Shown: positions 5,540-8,346 of the stretch, piece by piece
How positions within the stretch are numbered: the stretch's first letter is position 1
Layout of the letters: each line of letters begins with the position of its first letter
NCBI GenBank assembly: GCA_046048295.1
Contig: JBJOGJ010000177.1
Coordinates: 1-8,346 of the forward strand
Reading direction: 5' to 3'
DNA: 8,346 nucleotides
Source: CBDCWA01 sp046048295
GTDB lineage: Bacteria; Pseudomonadota; Alphaproteobacteria; Rhizobiales; Hyphomicrobiaceae
Program-made: the position numbers and the translations under genes
The notes under the pieces: model-generated
The model's input: only the letters and a program-made list of their open reading frames with translations
What the model was told of the DNA's origin: nothing
Database searches by the model: none

Positions 5540-6376
5540 ATGACTGATGTATTTCTCAGCTATGCTCGGGAGGACGCAGCGACAGCTGAAAAGCTTGCTA
5601 GTCTTTTGGAGTCAAATGGAGTCGCCGTGTGGTGGGACCGACGCTTGTTCGCTGGAGAAGACATCCACGACGTTATAGCGCAACAGTTGCGGGCGGCAAA
5701 GACTGTCATCGTACTTTGGTCACCACACTCCACTGCCTCTCACTGGGTTCGCGGTGAGGCTCAATTAGCCCTCGATGCCAACAAGCTTGTTCCCATAAAG
5801 ATTGCTGAATGCGAACTGCCGATAAATTTTCTTCCATTTAATACGCCGGAAGTGTTCAAATCCAAGGGGCAACTAGATGAACTCTCAAAATTGGTGGGGC
5901 TCAAGCTAAGAGAGCATGGACTTGAGCCCAATGATAAATTTATTCGTTCTGGATTTGACGCTAAAAGTAAAGAAATGTTTCACGACCAGCTAGGAACAAT
6001 CCATACTTCATTCATGGACCAGCAAGAAGCAGACACTTGGAAAGAAACGCTCGCAAAGGGGAAAAGGCTCGATTCACAGATAGAAATATTTTTGAAAAAA
6101 TATCCCGTTACTGGACGGGTGGTATTTCTCATTTCCAGTCTGGTGGGACTGATTACCGCAGCTGTGCCCCTTCTTATCCTGGCTTTTGTCGCCGCCTTGG
6201 TTGGCGACGAGACACTCAGAACTTATACTGCTCCACTAGAGGGATTCGAAATACTGATCGGCATTGTGTTAGCAGTCGTGTGTTTTGCATTTTTCTATAA
6301 AGGATTTCGTTCCACCTTGGGATTAATCACAAGGACTTCAAGGGGCATTTCAAATATTCTATTTCGAAACCGCTGA
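5540..6376 (+). CDS. TIR-domain protein with two C-terminal transmembrane segments (putative NADase-type effector)
   Basis: This 278-residue protein has an N-terminal TIR domain of the bacterial TIR_2 type (about 1-125). DVFLSYAREDAATAEKLASL (3-22) is the first strand and helix, VAVWWDRRLFAGEDI (28-42) the second conserved box, and TVIVLWSPHS (55-64) the third strand. SHWVRGEAQLAL (67-78) contains Glu73 in the SxW..xE position that is catalytic in NAD-cleaving TIR enzymes. A polar, probably helical linker (about 126-190) leads to two hydrophobic segments, about 193-221 and 235-253, and a basic tail. Other bacterial TIR proteins make signalling nucleotides (Thoeris ThsB) or deplete NAD+ during phage infection. 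The membrane anchor suggests an effector, but this is inference. No SLOG, Macro, Argonaute, NLR or STING partner is in the window. An in-frame TGA at 5513 excludes an upstream start; GGGGTG at 5529-5534 is a modest ribosome binding site. Composition is AT-richer than neighbours (26 G/C of 60 in 5881-5940 versus 41 of 60 in 7261-7320), suggesting transfer. Confidence 0.88.
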   Translation: MTDVFLSYAREDAATAEKLASLLESNGVAVWWDRRLFAGEDIHDVIAQQLRAAKTVIVLWSPHSTASHWVRGEAQLALDANKLVPIKIAECELPINFLPFNTPEVFKSKGQLDELSKLVGLKLREHGLEPNDKFIRSGFDAKSKEMFHDQLGTIHTSFMDQQEADTWKETLAKGKRLDSQIEIFLKKYPVTGRVVFLISSLVGLITAAVPLLILAFVAALVGDETLRTYTAPLEGFEILIGIVLAVVCFAFFYKGFRSTLGLITRTSRGISNILFRNR

Positions 6377-6408
6377 ATCTGAATTGAGACCGCTCACCAA
6401 CGCTCCCC

Positions 6409-7392
6409 TTACCCGAACCGCGTGAATATGCGCTTTGCGTTCCCCTGCTCCATGGCCGTGAAGTTCTCCGGCGTGAAGACGCCTTCCGCCGTCATGTTCT
6501 CGAGCTGCTCGGTGACGAAGTGGGCGGTGATGTAGGGCCAGTCGGAGCCGAAGAGGATCTGGCCGGGCCCGGCGACCTCCTGCAAGGCGCCCATGGCGGC
6601 GCGTGAGCCGGCGATCGCCGTGTCGTAGTAGAAGCGGCCGATGTAGGGGGCGGTGCCTTCGGGGTGGCGCTCGGAGAAGGCGGGGGTGTGCTCGTCCTGC
6701 TCCTCCATCAGCTTGAGGCGCAGCGACAGGTAGGGCAGGCAGCCGCCAGCGTGCGCGAGGATCCACTTGATGTTCGGATACCGCGCCATGAAGCCATTGT
6801 AGATAAGGTTGGCGGCGACGCGCGTCGTCTCGAACGGGTACTCGATGACGGCGGCCCAGATGTCGAGGCCCAGCGCCTCGTGGTTGGCGGGACGCGTCGG
6901 GTGGATGAAGACTGCAGCACCGCGCCGGTCCATCTCGGCCCAGAGCTCCTCGCCCGCCTTGTCACCGACGTAGGCGCCGTTCTGGTTGGTCATCAGGATG
7001 ACGCCGTCGGCGTGGAGCGTGTCGAGCGCGTATTCGAGCTGGCGCAGCGCGCGCGTCACGTCCGGGTAAGAGAGTGGCGCGAAGAAACCCAGGCGGTCCG
7101 GCACCTCGCCCGCGAATTTCGCCAGCGCCTCGGTGGTGGAGGCGACCAGGTAGTCCGCCCGGCCATCGTCGCCGTGATGGACGCCGGCGGCGGAGAGCGG
7201 GTTGACGACGGCGCGGGCAATGCCGAAGCGGCCCATGGCCTCGAGGATCTCGGCCGGCGTGGCGTTCTTGCGGAGCGGCTTGGAAGGATCGCGGGCGCCG
7301 GACTTGATGAGCGCCTGCTCATAGGCCGGCAGGACGACATGGTGGTGCACGTCGATCAGCTCGAGCTTCTGGCTCCAGTCCGTGTCCGTCAT
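6409..7392 (-). CDS. Amidohydrolase-family (ACMSD-like) metal-dependent decarboxylase/hydrolase
   Basis: This 327-residue TIM-barrel protein belongs to the amidohydrolase-2 group, whose members include ACMS, gamma-resorcylate and 5-carboxyvanillate decarboxylases as well as lactone hydrolases. Visible metal and catalytic residues are His16 and His18 in IDVHHH (13-18), His164 in FIHPTRP (162-168), His214 in ILAHAGG (211-217) and Asp284 in LFGSDWP (280-286). The site is complete and in the expected order. The start at 7392 is chosen because GGGGAGG lies 8 bases upstream; the frame continues further upstream, but only as antisense of the neighbouring gene. It is divergent from the class II aldolase and tail-to-tail with the TIR gene (32-base gap, no clear terminator). 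A C-C bond cleaving decarboxylase in aromatic breakdown is most likely; the substrate is unknown. Confidence 0.9.
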   Translation of the reverse strand: MTDTDWSQKLELIDVHHHVVLPAYEQALIKSGARDPSKPLRKNATPAEILEAMGRFGIARAVVNPLSAAGVHHGDDGRADYLVASTTEALAKFAGEVPDRLGFFAPLSYPDVTRALRQLEYALDTLHADGVILMTNQNGAYVGDKAGEELWAEMDRRGAAVFIHPTRPANHEALGLDIWAAVIEYPFETTRVAANLIYNGFMARYPNIKWILAHAGGCLPYLSLRLKLMEEQDEHTPAFSERHPEGTAPYIGRFYYDTAIAGSRAAMGALQEVAGPGQILFGSDWPYITAHFVTEQLENMTAEGVFTPENFTAMEQGNAKRIFTRFG

Positions 7393-7426
7393 GGCGATGG
7401 CCTCCCCGGCGTGTTTCGTCGCCCTT

Positions 7427-7455
7427 ATTGAGGCTGTCGGATGGCGCGCTGTCAA
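7427..7455 (-). promoter_or_regulatory. Possible promoter of the amidohydrolase gene
   Basis: On the minus strand a perfect TTGACA (7455-7450) is followed after 17 bases by CTCAAT (7432-7427), which keeps the AAT half of a -10 box. The start site would be near 7420, about 28 bases before the ATG. For the divergent aldolase gene I see only weak matches (for example TTGACC at 7469-7474 without a good -10). Confidence 0.38.
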
Positions 7456-7525
7456 TTGCGGCAGGCGGTTGACCGAAGGGGTGAATTGGAGCCACGTAGG
7501 CGGCAAGCAGACCGGGAGGAGCACC

Positions 7526-8314
7526 ATGAGCGAAGCCACCAGCACGCCGACAGTCGCAAGCGTAGCGGCACCCATCGCCGACACCGTGCAGCCGGCAGCT
7601 CCGCCCGATCCCGAAATCGTCGCCGACATGGTGGTCGGCAACCGCATCCTGTTCCGTGAGGGCGTCGTCGACGGCTTCGGCCACTTGAGCGCACGCCACG
7701 ACAAGGACCCCGCCCACTTCCTGCTGGCGCGCAACATGGCACCGGGCCTGGTGACGCCGGACGACATCGTCGAATTCGACCTCGACGGCAACCCGGCCAA
7801 CGCGAAGGGCCGGCCGGTCTACCTCGAGAGGTTCATTCACGGCGAGATCTATCGGGCGCGGCCGGACGTGATGGCGATCGTGCACAGCCACTCGCCGTCG
7901 GTGGTGCCGTTCTCGATCGCCAAGGGCGCCAACTTCTGCGCGGTCTGCCACATGAGCGGCTTCATCGGCACCTCGACGCCGGTGTTCGAGATCCGCGACG
8001 TGGCTGGCGACGCATCGTCGCTGCTGATAACGAGCAATGAACTCGGACGCGCCCTGGCTGGCTCGCTCGGCGACCGGCTGCTGGTCCTGATGCGCGGGCA
8101 CGGCTCGACGGTGGTGGCGGGAAGCGTCAAGCAGGCAGTCTACCGGGCGGTCTACACGGAGGTGAATGCGCGGCTGATGATGGACGCGCTGAAGATCGGC
8201 ACCGGTATCGTTCCGCTGACGGATGGCGAGGCGAAGACGACGCTCGAAATCGTCGAGACGCAGATCCCCAGGGCATGGGGGCTTTGGAAGATGCGGGCGG
8301 AGGGAGACATCTAG
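7526..8314 (+). CDS. Class II aldolase/adducin-family protein
   Basis: This 262-residue protein has the usual family length plus an Ala/Pro-rich N-terminal tail (about 1-28) of unknown use. Zinc-site residues fit the fuculose-1-phosphate aldolase pattern: Glu101 in YLERFIHGEIY (99-109), His120 and His122 in VHSHSPS (119-125), and His192 in RGHGS (190-194). GHLSARH (52-58) is the usual substrate-side loop. Members include sugar-phosphate aldolases and epimerases, and also decarboxylases of hydroxylated aromatic acids such as 3,4-dihydroxyphthalate decarboxylase. The neighbouring amidohydrolase makes the decarboxylase or C-C lyase option attractive, but the reaction cannot be told from sequence. 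The start at 7526 has GGGAGGAG a few bases upstream; an open extension back to 7382 overlaps the divergent gene start and lacks this site. The stop is at 8312-8314; the next 32 bases hold nothing recognisable. Confidence 0.92.
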   Translation: MSEATSTPTVASVAAPIADTVQPAAPPDPEIVADMVVGNRILFREGVVDGFGHLSARHDKDPAHFLLARNMAPGLVTPDDIVEFDLDGNPANAKGRPVYLERFIHGEIYRARPDVMAIVHSHSPSVVPFSIAKGANFCAVCHMSGFIGTSTPVFEIRDVAGDASSLLITSNELGRALAGSLGDRLLVLMRGHGSTVVAGSVKQAVYRAVYTEVNARLMMDALKIGTGIVPLTDGEAKTTLEIVETQIPRAWGLWKMRAEGDI

Positions 8315-8346
8315 TAGGGCCGGCCGAAATGGCGGCGGTTGCGGAT

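Noticed and set aside
5443..5547. A 34-codon GTG-start frame overlapping the TIR start by 8 bases, with a hydrophobic IILIGFFLG stretch
   Set aside because: The overlap would suit a coupled leader peptide, but there is no ribosome binding site before the GTG and no sign of conservation to lean on.
5540..6376. Calling the TIR gene a Thoeris ThsB
   Set aside because: ThsB proteins are soluble and paired with ThsA (SIR2/Macro/SLOG). Here two membrane segments are present and no ThsA-like gene is in the window.
7382..7525. N-terminal extension of the class II aldolase frame
   Set aside because: The ATG at 7526 has a strong GGGAGGAG site. The extension would overlap the divergent gene and its promoter, and has no family similarity that I can see.
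7393..7800. N-terminal extension of the amidohydrolase frame upstream of 7392
   Set aside because: It is antisense to the start of the class II aldolase. The ATG at 7392 has a GGGGAGG site and the family N-terminus follows directly.

Overview
The window looks like chromosomal DNA of a GC-rich alphaproteobacterium, probably Hyphomicrobiales or a relative. The reasons are strongly G/C-biased third codon positions, the mix of catabolic families, and a CCCCGGC-CTTC-GCCGGGG hairpin of the kind scattered between genes in that class. The species cannot be named from the sequence.

Left block (1-3148). The C-terminal part of a TcuB/CobZ-type membrane electron-transfer protein runs in from the left edge. 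It meets, tail to tail with a 3-base gap, a medium-chain zinc-type dehydrogenase on the minus strand. Divergent from that dehydrogenase is a compact two-gene operon encoding a small cupin and a carboxymuconolactone-decarboxylase/AhpD-like protein. A strong hairpin 15 bases past the second stop looks like its terminator.

Middle block (3149-6408). This accessory insert interrupts the catabolic genes. It starts with about 650 bases that I read as non-coding and rich in palindromes, including a REP-like hairpin and two perfect palindromes. A complete IS1182-type insertion sequence follows (3798-5341, near-perfect 22-bp terminal inverted repeats, one intact DDE transposase). Then comes a visibly AT-richer gene for a TIR-domain protein with two C-terminal membrane segments, preceded by its own plausible promoter and a leader that can form two mutually exclusive hairpins. 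The TIR-membrane protein is the best candidate here for an undescribed system: it keeps the putative NADase glutamate, has no recognisable partner gene, and is adjacent to a mobile element.

Right block (6409-8314). GC-rich catabolic genes resume with a divergent pair: an amidohydrolase of the ACMSD-like decarboxylase/hydrolase group (minus) and a class II aldolase/adducin-family enzyme (plus). Both have complete metal-binding motifs and strong ribosome binding sites.

Taken together, the flanking blocks (dehydrogenase, cupin, CMD-like protein, amidohydrolase, class II aldolase) resemble part of a pathway for breaking down an aromatic or carboxylic compound. The substrate cannot be deduced, and a TcuB-type electron-transfer partner at the edge fits a tricarballylate-like or other organic-acid oxidation module. 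The two blocks may once have been contiguous and been split by the middle block, but that is inference.
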